A stretch of 64,000 nucleotides of DNA from Dyella amyloliquefaciens (GTDB taxonomy: Bacteria > Pseudomonadota > Gammaproteobacteria > Xanthomonadales > Rhodanobacteraceae). The notes below the pieces were generated by a model, which ran no database searches, was not told the DNA's origin, and worked only from the letters and a program-made list of their open reading frames with translations. Within the stretch, counting starts at the first letter, position 1; the number at the start of each line of letters is the position of its first letter. The stretch covers positions 1 through 64,000 of the forward strand of contig NZ_SAYT01000007.1 in NCBI RefSeq assembly GCF_004296575.1, given 5' to 3'. Positions 1 through 9,382 of this stretch are shown here, piece by piece. The translations under genes and the position numbers were made by a program.

Positions 1-208
1 AGGGGAGGACGATCAGGCCCCGCAGGGGTGCCCGACAAGGATGTCGGGCACTTTTCGTCCGGGCAGGAGCCCGGTCGAAAAGCCCGGTCGCCCCTCACGG
101 ACTGGCTGGGCGCAGCCCAGACAGCGCCACGCGGGGTGCTCTTTCTTTTGGTTACTTTTCTTGACTCCGGGCATCCTGCCCTCCGCCCTTCGGGCCGGCT
201 TCGCCGTT

Positions 209-230
209 CGCATGCGCTCCTGCGCATGCG
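209..230. repeat. Perfect 9-bp hairpin inside intergenic repeat
   Basis: Arms 209-217 and 222-230 (CGCATGCGC / GCGCATGCG) are perfectly complementary around a 4-nt loop. There is no T-run, so this is not a Rho-independent terminator. It lies between the two arms of the larger inverted pair at 150-162 and 241-253. Confidence 0.6.
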
Positions 231-325
231 TGAGCAAGCAAAGAAAAGTGACCCGGGCCGCGGCAGCGGTCCGGAAGCCCGCGGCAGGCGAGCAAGCTGG
301 CGGGAAAGTTAGATCAGAAGCGACA

Positions 326-357
326 GTCGCTGGATTCCTGCTTCCGCAGGAATGACG
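326..357. repeat. Dispersed GGATTCCTGC/GCAGGAATGACG repeat remnant
   Basis: A short palindromic unit with GATTCCTGC and GCAGGAAT arms ending in GACG. The same style of repeat recurs at 19983-20073 and, in a variant, at 16861-17004. It is a member of a dispersed intergenic family and has no coding signature. Confidence 0.55.
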
Positions 358-380
358 AGGAAAACTGAGGCGAACGGCGA

Positions 381-404
381 TCGCGCACTGGGTGCGCTCC
401 TACA
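381..404 (-). repeat. Single REP-like 24-bp unit
   Basis: This 24-bp unit is identical to the right arm of the inverted pair at 18141-18164 and nearly identical to the one at 37974-37993. Read on the minus strand it begins TGTAGGAGCGCACCCAG. No opposite-orientation partner is seen nearby, so this is a singlet of a family otherwise present as pairs. Confidence 0.75.
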
Positions 405-444
405 AGGAAACGGAGCGCAGCAATGGGTCGTGAGGCAAGATTGA

Positions 445-507
445 CCCCTCACCCCAACCCTCTCTCCCGCAGGGACTACCTTCGGGTCGCCCGAAGGGGA
501 GAGGGAG
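445..507 (+). repeat. CCCTCTCC-type dispersed repeat, plus orientation
   Basis: Begins CCCCTCACCCC and ends GGGGAGAGGGA with the segment GCAGGGACTACCTTCGGG inside. An inverted, nearly identical copy of the inner part lies at 1740-1807 on the other side of tgt, and a shorter hairpin version lies at 18191-18225. Confidence 0.65.
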
Positions 508-512
508 CATAG

Positions 513-1700
<1,188 letters not shown>

Positions 1701-2098
1701 AGGTGCTTTGGCTGCCGGATAGGCCAGTTTTGCAACGTGCCACCCTCTCCCGGCCGCGACCCGAAGGTAGTCCCTGTGGGAGAGAGGGGTAGGGGAGAGG
1801 GTGCGGGGCTTGCGTAGCCTTTCACCTTTCGCTCTGCCCGCACCCTCATCCGCCTGCCGGCACCTTCTCCGGAGGGGAGAAGGATGGCTTTCATGGAGTC
1901 TGTCGGGCAGGTGAGCTCAGGAACCAACGCAATCCCGCGCCGGTCTTGCCCTTGGAATCCGCCCCGCCCGCCGCCAGAACCCACGACGGGCGGGCCTTGT
2001 GACGCATGCAGGGCCCGGGGGCGCGTGGCATAATCCACGATCTTTTATCAGGTTCCAGCGGAAATCCCTGTTGGAACCATAACTTGCGAGACAAGCTG
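1701..2098. other. Repeat-filled gap between tgt and yajC
   Basis: No gene is supported. The gap holds an inverted copy of the repeat at 445-507 (about 1740-1807), a perfect 11-bp inverted pair with arms at 1797-1807 and 1837-1847, and a further GC-rich hairpin unit up to about 1883. The yajC promoter should lie in the last 200 bases, but I cannot pick convincing -35/-10 boxes. Confidence 0.6.
1740..1883 (-). repeat. CCCTCTCC-type dispersed repeat, inverted copy plus hairpin
   Basis: The first part is the reverse complement of the repeat upstream of tgt, matching in about 27 of 28 positions over the core CCGAAGGTAGTCCCTG. It is followed by GAGGGTGCGGG (1797-1807) paired with CCCGCACCCTC (1837-1847) and by a CCTTCTCC/GGGGAGAAGG hairpin ending near 1883. 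Confidence 0.65.
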
Positions 2099-2431
2099 AT
2101 GACTTTTCCGACGTCCTTCGTGATCGCCCAGGCCGCTCCGGCCGCTGGCGCACCGAACCCGATCATGACGTTCCTGCCGCTGATCCTGCTGTTCGTGGTC
2201 TTCTATTTCCTGATGATCCGCCCGCAGATGAAGCGTCAGAAGGAACACCGCAACATGGTTTCCGCGCTGTCCAAGGGCGACGAAGTGGTCACCAACGGTG
2301 GCATCGCCGGCAAGGTGGATGAAGTGGGTGAGAGCTTCATCACGGTCGAGATCGCACCGAACGTGAAGATCAAGCTGCAGAAGGGCGCCGTGCAGCAGGT
2401 GCTGCCCAAGGGCACGCTGAAGTCGTCCTGA
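2099..2431 (+). CDS. yajC: Sec translocon accessory protein YajC
   Basis: Small inner-membrane subunit that associates with SecDF-YidC and the SecYEG translocon. The product is 110 residues starting MTFPTSFVIAQ. One membrane helix (about residues 20-42, PIMTFLPLILLFVVFYFLMIRPQ) ends in the characteristic IRPQ and is followed by a basic KRQKEHRNM stretch and a small soluble domain with GGIAGKVDEV. The start at 2099 is chosen because the family begins a few residues before the helix; an in-frame start at 2006 would add 31 unrelated residues. secD follows after 92 bp containing a small hairpin. Confidence 0.95.
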   Translation: MTFPTSFVIAQAAPAAGAPNPIMTFLPLILLFVVFYFLMIRPQMKRQKEHRNMVSALSKGDEVVTNGGIAGKVDEVGESFITVEIAPNVKIKLQKGAVQQVLPKGTLKSS

Positions 2432-2440
2432 TGACGACCT

Positions 2441-2465
2441 GCCGGAGTGGAGGGGCTCCGGCTTT
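2441..2465 (+). terminator. Weak hairpin between yajC and secD
   Basis: GCCGGAG (2441-2447) pairs with CTCCGGC (2456-2462) around an 8-nt loop, followed by only three T residues. It could act as a partial terminator or mRNA processing site that lowers secD expression relative to yajC. It is too weak to call a full terminator. Confidence 0.4.
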
Positions 2466-2523
2466 AACGACGCATTGCTTGCCGCGGCCTGCCTCGCGCC
2501 GCGGCTTTTGACGGATTCAAGGC

Positions 2524-4395
2524 ATGAGTGATTTTCCACGCTGGAAATATGCGCTGGTCGCCATCGTATTGGTGCTCGGCATTGTCTATGCGCTGCCCAA
2601 TGCGTTCCTGCCGGTGCCTGCCGTGCAGATCACGGCAAACCGCAATAATACGGTCGACGACGCGCTTGAGCAGAAGGTGTCCGATGCCCTGAAGAAGGCG
2701 AACGTCGCCAGCACCGGCATCGAGATCAAGGGCGACCACCTGCTCGCCAGCTTCGCCAATGCCGACGTGCAGAAGAGCGCTTCGGACGCGATCAAGGCCG
2801 TGCTGGGCGACGACTACACGGTCGCGTTCAACCTCAAGTCCACCGTGCCGAACTGGCTCACCGCGATCGGCGCCAAGTCGATGCCGCTGGGCCTGGACCT
2901 GCAGGGCGGCGTGCACTTCCTGATGCAGGTCGATCAGAACGACGTGATCGACAAGCAGGAAACGCGCTATGCGGACGATATCCGCAGCCTGCTGCGCGAA
3001 AAGAACATCCGTTACGAGTCGGTGACGCGCAACAGCCAGCGCGGCCAGGGTGTGCTGGTGGTGCTGAAGTCCAATGAGGACCGTACCGCGGCGGCCACCA
3101 TCATCGGCACCGAGTACCCCGATCTCATCGTGCAGGACGGCAGCGCCACGGGCGATCGCTATCCGCTCAATGCGGCCGTGCGTCCGGACAAGCTGCGTGA
3201 GCTTTCGCTCAACACCATTCGCCAGAACCTCGGCACGCTGCGCAACCGTATCAACGCGCTGGGTGTGTCCGAGCCGATCATCCAGCAGCAGGGTGACAGC
3301 CGCATCGTGGTCGAGCTGGCCGGCGTGCAGGACACCGCGGAAGCCAAGAAGCTGATCGGCGCCACCGCGACGCTGGAATACCGCGCGGGCTACGGCACGC
3401 CGCAGCAGGCCATCGATGCACAGCGTTCCGGCATCGTTCCGCCGGACGCACGCCTGTACAAGGGTCGCGAGGGCCAGCCGTACCTGCTGAGCAAGAACAT
3501 CATCGTCACCGGCGACCAGCTGGTCGATGCTTCTTCCACCTTCGACCAGCAGAGCGGTTCGCCTGCCGTGTCGGTGACGCTCAACGCGGCCGGCGCGAAG
3601 AAGATGCTGGACTTCACCACCGGTAGCGTCGGCAAGCCGATGGGCGTGGTGTACGTGGAGCGCGTGGTCGAGACCAAGATCGTCGACGGCAAGGAAGTGC
3701 GCACGCCGAAGATCACCGAAGAGGTGATCAACTACGCCACCATCAACGGCGTGTTCGGCAAGAACTTCCAGACCACCGGCCTGCGCAGTCCGAAGGAAGC
3801 CTCCGAGCTGGCGCTGCTGCTGAAGGGCGGTTCGCTGGCTGCGCCGATCGACATCGTCGAAGAGCGCGTGATCGGTCCCAGCCTCGGCCAGGAAAACATC
3901 GAGAAGGGCCTGCGCGCCGTGATGATCGGCCTGGCGCTGGTGCTGCTCGCCGCGGCCCTCTACTACAAGCTCTTCGGCCTGGTGGCCGACGTGGCGCTGT
4001 TCTTCAACCTGGTGATCCTGGTGGCGGTGATGTCGGCTGTCGGCGTCACGCTGACCATGCCGGGCATCGCGGGTATCGTGCTGACGCTCGGTATGGCCAT
4101 CGACGCCAACGTGCTCATCTGCGAACGCGTGCGTGAGGAATTGCGCAACGGCTCCACGCCGCTGGCGGCCATCCGTGCCGGTTACGACAAGGCATGGGCG
4201 ACCATTCTCGACGCCAACGTCACCCACCTGATCGCCGCGCTGGCGCTGACCACGATGGGCTCGGGCCCGATCAAGGGCTTCGGTATCACGCTGCTGATCG
4301 GCATCCTCACCTCGATGTTCACCTCGGTCACCGTGACGCATGCGATCACCGCGCTGATTCACGGTCATCGCAAGCTCAAGACGCTGTCGGTCTGA
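2524..4395 (+). CDS. secD: Protein translocase subunit SecD
   Basis: Inner-membrane RND-fold component that uses the proton gradient to help pull proteins out of SecYEG on the periplasmic side. At 623 residues it is of usual length for a gammaproteobacterial SecD. Helix 1 lies at about residues 7-26 (YALVAIVLVLGIVYALPNAF). A large periplasmic P1 domain follows, with the conserved LGLDLQGGVHFLM segment near 120. Five more helices occupy roughly 460-615, including the GIAGIVLTLGMAIDANVLI motif. The gene is followed 16 bp later by secF, whose Shine-Dalgarno AGAGGAA sits in that gap. Confidence 0.97.
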   Translation: MSDFPRWKYALVAIVLVLGIVYALPNAFLPVPAVQITANRNNTVDDALEQKVSDALKKANVASTGIEIKGDHLLASFANADVQKSASDAIKAVLGDDYTVAFNLKSTVPNWLTAIGAKSMPLGLDLQGGVHFLMQVDQNDVIDKQETRYADDIRSLLREKNIRYESVTRNSQRGQGVLVVLKSNEDRTAAATIIGTEYPDLIVQDGSATGDRYPLNAAVRPDKLRELSLNTIRQNLGTLRNRINALGVSEPIIQQQGDSRIVVELAGVQDTAEAKKLIGATATLEYRAGYGTPQQAIDAQRSGIVPPDARLYKGREGQPYLLSKNIIVTGDQLVDASSTFDQQSGSPAVSVTLNAAGAKKMLDFTTGSVGKPMGVVYVERVVETKIVDGKEVRTPKITEEVINYATINGVFGKNFQTTGLRSPKEASELALLLKGGSLAAPIDIVEERVIGPSLGQENIEKGLRAVMIGLALVLLAAALYYKLFGLVADVALFFNLVILVAVMSAVGVTLTMPGIAGIVLTLGMAIDANVLICERVREELRNGSTPLAAIRAGYDKAWATILDANVTHLIAALALTTMGSGPIKGFGITLLIGILTSMFTSVTVTHAITALIHGHRKLKTLSV

Positions 4396-4411
4396 AGAGG
4401 AACAGGCAACC

Positions 4412-5368
4412 ATGGAAATCTTCAACCACAACGCAAACGTGAACTTCCTCGGCATGAGGAAGTTCAGTGTCGGCATCGCCATCCTGCTGATGGTGCTGTC
4501 CATCGGGATCATCGCCGTCAAAGGCCTGAACTATGGCCTGGACTTCACCGGCGGCGTGTCGCTGGTGGTGGACTACGAGAATCCGGTGACCACGGCCGAA
4601 GTGCAGGACGCGCTGGAGAAGGGCGGCATCGAGCATTCGCTGGTCGCCAGCCTCGGTGGCACCCGCGAAGTCTCGGTGCGCTTCCAGCCCACCGCCGGGA
4701 TGAAGGACGAGGCGGGCAAGATCAATCTCGACAAGGTGTCCGCCGTGACGACCGGCGTGCTCAAGGCGAGCCGCCCGGACGTCAGCATCAAGAGCCGCGA
4801 TTACGTGAGCTCGACCGTGGGTGACGAGCTGCGCAGTGACGGCATTCTCGCCGCACTGGTGGTGATGCTCGGCATCGGCCTGTACCTGGGCATCCGCTTC
4901 GAATGGCGTTTCGCCGTAGCGGCGATCGTCACCGAGCTGCACGACGCGCTGATCACCGTGGGTGTGTTCGCGCTGGTGCAGCGCGAGTTCGACATGACCG
5001 TGCTGGCCTCGGTGCTCGCCGTGATCGGTTACTCGATCAACGACAAGGTGGTGGTGTTCGACCGCGTGCGCGAGCTGTTCCGCCTGGCCCGCAAGGCCGA
5101 GCCGGAGGAGATCCTCAACCGCTCGATCAACAACACGCTGTCGCGAACCATCATCACCGCGCTGTTCACCGCGATCACCATGGCCGCGCTGTACTTCTTC
5201 GGTGGCCCGGTGGTGCACGGCTTCGCCATCACCATGCTGATCGGCATCCTGGTGGGTACGCTGTCCTCGATCTTCGTGGCGAGCCCCATCCTGCTGTGGC
5301 TGGGCGTGTCCAAGCAGGACCTGATGCCCAAGTCCAAGGAAAACCCGGAGCTGGCGCGCCGGCCCTGA
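4412..5368 (+). CDS. secF: Protein translocase subunit SecF
   Basis: Partner of SecD in the inner membrane. The 318-residue protein has the family start MEIFNHNANVNFLGMRK, a first helix at about 20-38, the periplasmic motif LNYGLDFTGGVSLVV, and five C-terminal helices. The conserved VIGYSINDKVVVFDRVRE segment, equivalent to the SecD proton-pathway helix, lies near residue 206. It ends the tgt-yajC-secDF block, and a strong terminator begins 24 bp past the stop codon. Confidence 0.97.
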   Translation: MEIFNHNANVNFLGMRKFSVGIAILLMVLSIGIIAVKGLNYGLDFTGGVSLVVDYENPVTTAEVQDALEKGGIEHSLVASLGGTREVSVRFQPTAGMKDEAGKINLDKVSAVTTGVLKASRPDVSIKSRDYVSSTVGDELRSDGILAALVVMLGIGLYLGIRFEWRFAVAAIVTELHDALITVGVFALVQREFDMTVLASVLAVIGYSINDKVVVFDRVRELFRLARKAEPEEILNRSINNTLSRTIITALFTAITMAALYFFGGPVVHGFAITMLIGILVGTLSSIFVASPILLWLGVSKQDLMPKSKENPELARRP

Positions 5369-5392
5369 GCACGGAACAGCCCCGATGGCACC

Positions 5393-5427
5393 TAATTACG
5401 GCCCGGCTATCCGGGCCGTAATTATTT
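5393..5427 (+). terminator. Strong terminator after secF
   Basis: A perfect 14-bp stem: TAATTACGGCCCGG (5393-5406), a CTAT loop, and its exact complement at 5411-5424, followed by TTT. The AT-rich base of the stem makes it likely to work in either direction, although only the secF side has a gene reading into it. Confidence 0.85.
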
Positions 5428-5725
5428 GTGCTCGCCGCAGGGCAGAAAGACCCGGTAAAAGCGTTGTCCCTGCCTGTACCCAGCTGGCGTCCATCTCGCG
5501 CCCGGCACGACACGCTCTCCATATCCGTTTGTTTGGATTGGATATTCTTGTCTGCATAAACCCCTTCGTGACGTGAAAATGCAGCCTGCGAGCCATTCGC
5601 TTGCACAAGGCTGACGATGTGAATTTTTTGTTGACACGTCGTAAGAAATAACTCATGGTCGCAGTTACTTCCTGTTTCAATCGTGAAACACTGCGATGAC
5701 AGGGAGCTGAGCCACGCGCTCGAGC

Positions 5726-5848
5726 GGGAAGGGGTCTGCTGGGGGAGCCTTCAGATTCAAGCCTGACGTCTTTGGTTGACCCGCCTGTCGCGGCGTCGGC
5801 CCGGTTTTCTTTTGCCCAAATTTTGGGCCGCTTGGGGAGATACATCCA
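5726..5848 (+). promoter_or_regulatory. Receptor 1 leader element, similar to that of receptor 2
   Basis: The block GGGAAGGGGTCTGC followed by GGGGGAGCCT ends 99 nt before the ATG. A T-rich run then precedes the palindrome GCCCAAA-T-TTTGGGC (5814-5828) and the ribosome binding site GGGGAGAT, which stands 6-7 nt before the start. The same parts in the same order precede the second receptor gene at 9252-9382. Whether they act in transcription, translation or RNA stability cannot be told. Confidence 0.5.
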
Positions 5849-8800
5849 ATGAATTTGAGTTCGTTCAATCGCAGCATGGTGCTGCGCCGCTCGACGCTGG
5901 CGGTTGCCCTCACCATGGGTCTGGCTGGCGTCGCCCTGGCCCAGTCCACCACCGGTACCATCTTCGGCCAGGCGGAAGCCGGCGAGACGGTGACGGTTGC
6001 CGGCAGCACCGGTATCACCCGCTCGACCACCGTTGACCAGTCGGGCCGCTATCGCATCAGCAACCTGCCCCTGGGCAGCTATTCGGTCACGCTGCAGAAG
6101 GACGGCGCCGCCGTCGACACGCGCAAGGACGTCGCCATCACGGTGAACGCCGGTACCGAAGTGTCGTTCGTCTCGGCCGCCAATGCCCAGGCTCTTTCCT
6201 CGGTGACGGTGACGGCCAATGCGCTGCCCGCCATCGACGTGTCGTCGGTGGATTCGCGCACGGTGATCACTTCGCAGGACCTCGAGCGCCTGCCGCTCGG
6301 CCGTAGCGCCGAATCGATCGCGCTGCTCGCTCCGGGTGTGGTGCAGGGCAGCGGCTACTTCACCGGCCAGTCTGCCGGCTCGTCGACGGTGTCGTTCGGC
6401 GGTTCCTCGGTCAGCGAGAACGCCTATTACATCAACGGCTATAACACCACCGATCCGCTGAAGAACCTGGGCGGCATCGGCCTGCCTTATGGCGCGATCG
6501 ACCAGCAGGAAGTCTATACCGGCGGCTATAGCGCCATGTACGGTCGCTCGGACGGCGGCGTGATCAGCCAGGTCGGCAAGCGCGGTACCAACGACTGGCA
6601 CTTCGGTGGTCAGGTGCTGTGGTCGCCGAAGTTCCTGGCGGAAGATCCCAAGAGCGTCTATTACCCGAACAACACGCTTCCGAACGGCGACGGCTACGCC
6701 AACAAGAACCTGCCGGGTACGATCTACCGCACCCGTAAGGACAACGTGAAGTGGAACAACACCTATAGCGCCTATATCGGTGGTCCGCTGATCCAGGACA
6801 AGCTGTACCTGTTCGCATCTGCTGAAGCGGAGAAGCAGGAAGGCAAGTCGACGTCTTCCGCTGCCGCCTCGGTGCCGGCCAACACGTATTACACGTACAA
6901 GATCCCCAAGTACTACGTCAAACTCGACTGGAACATCAACGACAGCAACATCCTCGAGCTGACCGGTATCTCGAACAAGACCGAGTACAGCGGTGACCTG
7001 TACAAGTATAACTACGCCACCGGCGTCGAAGGTGCCTTTGCCGGTCACGATACGTCGACCAAGACGGGCTCGGACATCTACGTCGGCAAGTACACGAGCT
7101 ATATCACCGACGACCTGACCTTCTCGGCGACGTACGGCCAGAACCGCGCCATCGACTACTCGAATACGCCCGGCCTGACCACCACGCAGTCTTACCTGAG
7201 TGGCGTGACCAACCAGGATCCCCTGATCACCGGGGGCACGCCGATCCGCAACACCAACACCACGCTGTATGTGAAGAACCCGAACGCAAACAACAAGACC
7301 CATGGTCTGCGTCTCGATCTCGAATACAAGCTGGGTAGCCACCTGTTGTCGGCCGGTATCGACAACATGCACTACCAGGCGACGGACGAAGGCCAGCAGG
7401 TGAGCGGCCCGGGTTACGCCTGGATCTTCTACAAGGCTGCTGCGGGCAAGGAAAACGTGCCAGTTCAGCCGGTCTTCGGCGTTGGCGCACCGGGCGGCCG
7501 CGGCTATTACACGGCTCGCTACATCCTGACCACGACCACCAGCATGGCTGTGGACCAGAAGGCGCAGTACATCGAGGACACCTGGCAGGTCAACGACCGC
7601 TGGATGGTGAAGCTGGGTCTGCGTGACGACCAGTTCACCAACTACAACAGCGCCGGCGAGGAGTATGTGAAGCAGCGTAACCAGTGGGCGCCGCGTTTGG
7701 GCTTCAGCTGGGACGTGCTGGGTGACTCCACCTTCAAGGTGTTCGGCAACCTCGGCCGCTACTACCTTGCGCTGCCGAACAGCGTGGCGATCCGCGGTGC
7801 CTCGGCATCGACCTTCACCTACGAGTACTTCACCTACAGCGGCATCGACGCCAACGGCAACCCGACGGGCCTCAAGCCCATGGGCCCGGGCCCGGTGTCC
7901 ACCAATGGCGAGTACGGCCAGGCTCCGGATCCGAAGTCGGTCGCGGCATCGAACCTCAAGTCGCAGTATCAGGACGAAGCGATCCTGGGCTTCAACAAGA
8001 TGCTCAACAGCGACTGGCTGTATGGCGCCAAGGTCACCCTGCGCCAGCTGCAGACCGCGATTGACGACGTCTGTGAGCCGGATGCAGTGGCTGCCAAGGT
8101 CAAGGCCCTGGGGATCGACCCGAAGAGCGTCACGCTGCCCGAGGGCTGCCTGATCTTCAATCCGGGCGAGACCAACGAGTTCATGTTGAAGAACGCGAAC
8201 GGCAGCGGCTACACCAAGGTGAGCATGTCCACCAAGGATTGGGGCTTCAGCACCGGTGCCAAGCGTAAGTACTACGCGCTCGACCTGTTCCTGGAACATC
8301 CGTTCAACGGCACCTGGATGGGCCGAGTCGACTACACCTTCTCGCGTAGCTACGGCAACACGGAAGGTCAGGTCCTTTCCACCATCGGCCAGGACGACGT
8401 CTCCAAGACGCAGGACTGGGATACGCCGGCACTGATGGAAAACAGCAATGGCGTGCTGTCGAACGACCGCACCCATCAGCTGAAGGCCTATGGCGCGTAT
8501 CAGATTGCGTCGGAGTGGATGGTTTCTGGCGCGCTGCGCGTGATGTCGGGTTCCCCGAAGGCTTGCCTTGGTTACTACGGCCCGAACGAAACCGATCCGT
8601 CGGGCTACAAGTCCAAGTACCGCTGGTGCGGTGGCGAACCGACCCCGCTGGGCAGCCTCGGCCGCCTGCCGTGGACCAAGATCCTGGATCTGGGCGTCAG
8701 CTACCGTCCGCAGTTCGCCGATCAGAAGCTGGCATTCAACTTCAACATCTTCAACGTGTTGAACGAGCGCAAGGCGACGGGTCTGGACGCGACGTACGAG

Positions 8801-8893
8801 ACCGGCCGCTATACGGTGTCCAACACCTACGGCGCCATGCTCTACCAGACCACGCCGCGTTACGGTCGTTTCTCGGTCACGTACGACTTCTAA
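5849..8893 (+). CDS. Oar-like TonB-dependent outer-membrane receptor (copy 1)
   Basis: Predicted outer-membrane barrel of 1014 residues that would import an unknown ligand using TonB energy. A signal peptide (about residues 1-32, ending VALAQS) is followed by a carboxypeptidase-regulatory-like beta domain (about 33-105, with GETVTVAGSTG and SGRYRISNLPLGSYSVTL). The plug domain follows (about 115-240, RTVITSQDLERLPLGRS and AYYINGYNTTDPL), then the barrel, ending in aromatic VTYDF. Two cysteine pairs occur in the barrel (around 735-770 and near 910-930). It is closely similar over its full length to the next gene. The ligand cannot be read from the sequence; related Oar proteins are not classical siderophore receptors. 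Confidence 0.92.
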   Translation: MNLSSFNRSMVLRRSTLAVALTMGLAGVALAQSTTGTIFGQAEAGETVTVAGSTGITRSTTVDQSGRYRISNLPLGSYSVTLQKDGAAVDTRKDVAITVNAGTEVSFVSAANAQALSSVTVTANALPAIDVSSVDSRTVITSQDLERLPLGRSAESIALLAPGVVQGSGYFTGQSAGSSTVSFGGSSVSENAYYINGYNTTDPLKNLGGIGLPYGAIDQQEVYTGGYSAMYGRSDGGVISQVGKRGTNDWHFGGQVLWSPKFLAEDPKSVYYPNNTLPNGDGYANKNLPGTIYRTRKDNVKWNNTYSAYIGGPLIQDKLYLFASAEAEKQEGKSTSSAAASVPANTYYTYKIPKYYVKLDWNINDSNILELTGISNKTEYSGDLYKYNYATGVEGAFAGHDTSTKTGSDIYVGKYTSYITDDLTFSATYGQNRAIDYSNTPGLTTTQSYLSGVTNQDPLITGGTPIRNTNTTLYVKNPNANNKTHGLRLDLEYKLGSHLLSAGIDNMHYQATDEGQQVSGPGYAWIFYKAAAGKENVPVQPVFGVGAPGGRGYYTARYILTTTTSMAVDQKAQYIEDTWQVNDRWMVKLGLRDDQFTNYNSAGEEYVKQRNQWAPRLGFSWDVLGDSTFKVFGNLGRYYLALPNSVAIRGASASTFTYEYFTYSGIDANGNPTGLKPMGPGPVSTNGEYGQAPDPKSVAASNLKSQYQDEAILGFNKMLNSDWLYGAKVTLRQLQTAIDDVCEPDAVAAKVKALGIDPKSVTLPEGCLIFNPGETNEFMLKNANGSGYTKVSMSTKDWGFSTGAKRKYYALDLFLEHPFNGTWMGRVDYTFSRSYGNTEGQVLSTIGQDDVSKTQDWDTPALMENSNGVLSNDRTHQLKAYGAYQIASEWMVSGALRVMSGSPKACLGYYGPNETDPSGYKSKYRWCGGEPTPLGSLGRLPWTKILDLGVSYRPQFADQKLAFNFNIFNVLNERKATGLDATYETGRYTVSNTYGAMLYQTTPRYGRFSVTYDF

Positions 8894-8980
8894 GGCAGTA
8901 CCCAGCCTGGCCACGCGGTTGCCTCACCGCACCGCGTGGCGACCGAGACACAAGTAGTCACAACGAATGCTTCTTCCTGG

Positions 8981-9010
8981 GCCGCCAGCAACCGCTGGCG
9001 GCTTTTTTTT
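8981..9010 (+). terminator. Rho-independent terminator after receptor 1
   Basis: GCCGCCAGC (8981-8989) and GCTGGCGGC (8994-9002) form a perfect 9-bp stem with an AACC loop, followed by eight T residues (9003-9010). This is a textbook intrinsic terminator. It implies that the two receptor genes are separate transcription units. Confidence 0.9.
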
Positions 9011-9144
9011 GCCTCGGTTTCGGAGGCCTCGACGTCCTTTACGCACTCGCCATTTCTTCCGTGGGAATAGATAGTTACGCGTGAAATCATGCTTCATGAA
9101 ATTACGAAATAGGCAAGATTTCGTTAACGCTTACTTACAGGAAG

Positions 9145-9174
9145 TTGACATTCCGCAAGAAAACGCTCTACCTT
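9145..9174 (+). promoter_or_regulatory. Candidate sigma-70 promoter for receptor 2
   Basis: TTGACA at 9145-9150 and TACCTT (TAnnnT form) at 9169-9174 are 18 nt apart. If used, transcription starts near 9181 and leaves a leader of about 200 nt before the ATG, long enough to include the block shared with receptor 1. Confidence 0.45.
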
Positions 9175-9251
9175 CGGCTTTCAAGCTCTGTTGGCGACAG
9201 CTTTGCGACAGCTCGAATTGACAGTCGCAAACAATTACGTGTCGCGTCAGG

Positions 9252-9382
9252 GGGGAAGGGTGGTCTCTGCAGGGGGAGCCTGACAGGACCGCACCAGACG
9301 GCAACTCACACCGATCGTCCCAAGGACGACCGGCAGGCTTCTTTTTGCCCTTTTTCAGGGCTGTTACGGGGAGATCCACTAG
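9252..9382 (+). promoter_or_regulatory. Receptor 2 leader element, similar to that of receptor 1
   Basis: GGGAAGGGTGGTCTCTGC and GGGGGAGCC end about 102 nt before the ATG. The hairpin GCCCT-TTTTC-AGGGC (9347-9361) is followed by the ribosome binding site GGGGAGAT and the start codon. The arrangement matches the leader of receptor 1 while the sequences between the blocks have diverged, which suggests that the blocks are under selection. Confidence 0.5.

Larger units (their letters stand above)
5369..5848. other. Gap between secF and first TonB-dependent receptor
   Basis: Contains the secF terminator (5393-5427) and then a long leader for the receptor gene. A TTGACA -35-like box occurs at 5631-5636, but no good -10 lies at proper spacing. 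From about 5726 the sequence resembles the leader of the second receptor gene. No open frame in the gap has a family resemblance. Confidence 0.55.
8894..9382. other. Gap between the two TonB-dependent receptors
   Basis: Holds the terminator of receptor 1 (8981-9010) and an imperfect stem upstream of it with CCACGCGG and CCGCGTGG arms at about 8909-8940. A candidate promoter for receptor 2 is at 9145-9174, and the shared leader block runs from 9252. No gene is seen. Confidence 0.6.

Noticed and set aside
13-237. A 74-residue minus-strand open frame in the first repeat region
   Set aside because: It is built from the dispersed repeat itself and lacks a ribosome binding site. Short frames of this kind in intergenic repeats are commonly mis-annotated as hypothetical proteins.
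2464-4521. A 685-residue open frame antisense to secD
   Set aside because: It opposes a clear secD gene in a frame opened by high-GC third positions, has histidine/arginine-rich low-complexity sequence and resembles no family.
5396-8914. An 1172-residue antisense open frame over receptor 1
   Set aside because: The sense gene has strong family motifs. The antisense frame is rich in Arg/His/Val/Gly in the pattern expected from reversed high-GC codons, and the similar frame over receptor 2 (9575-12460) is explained by the duplication.
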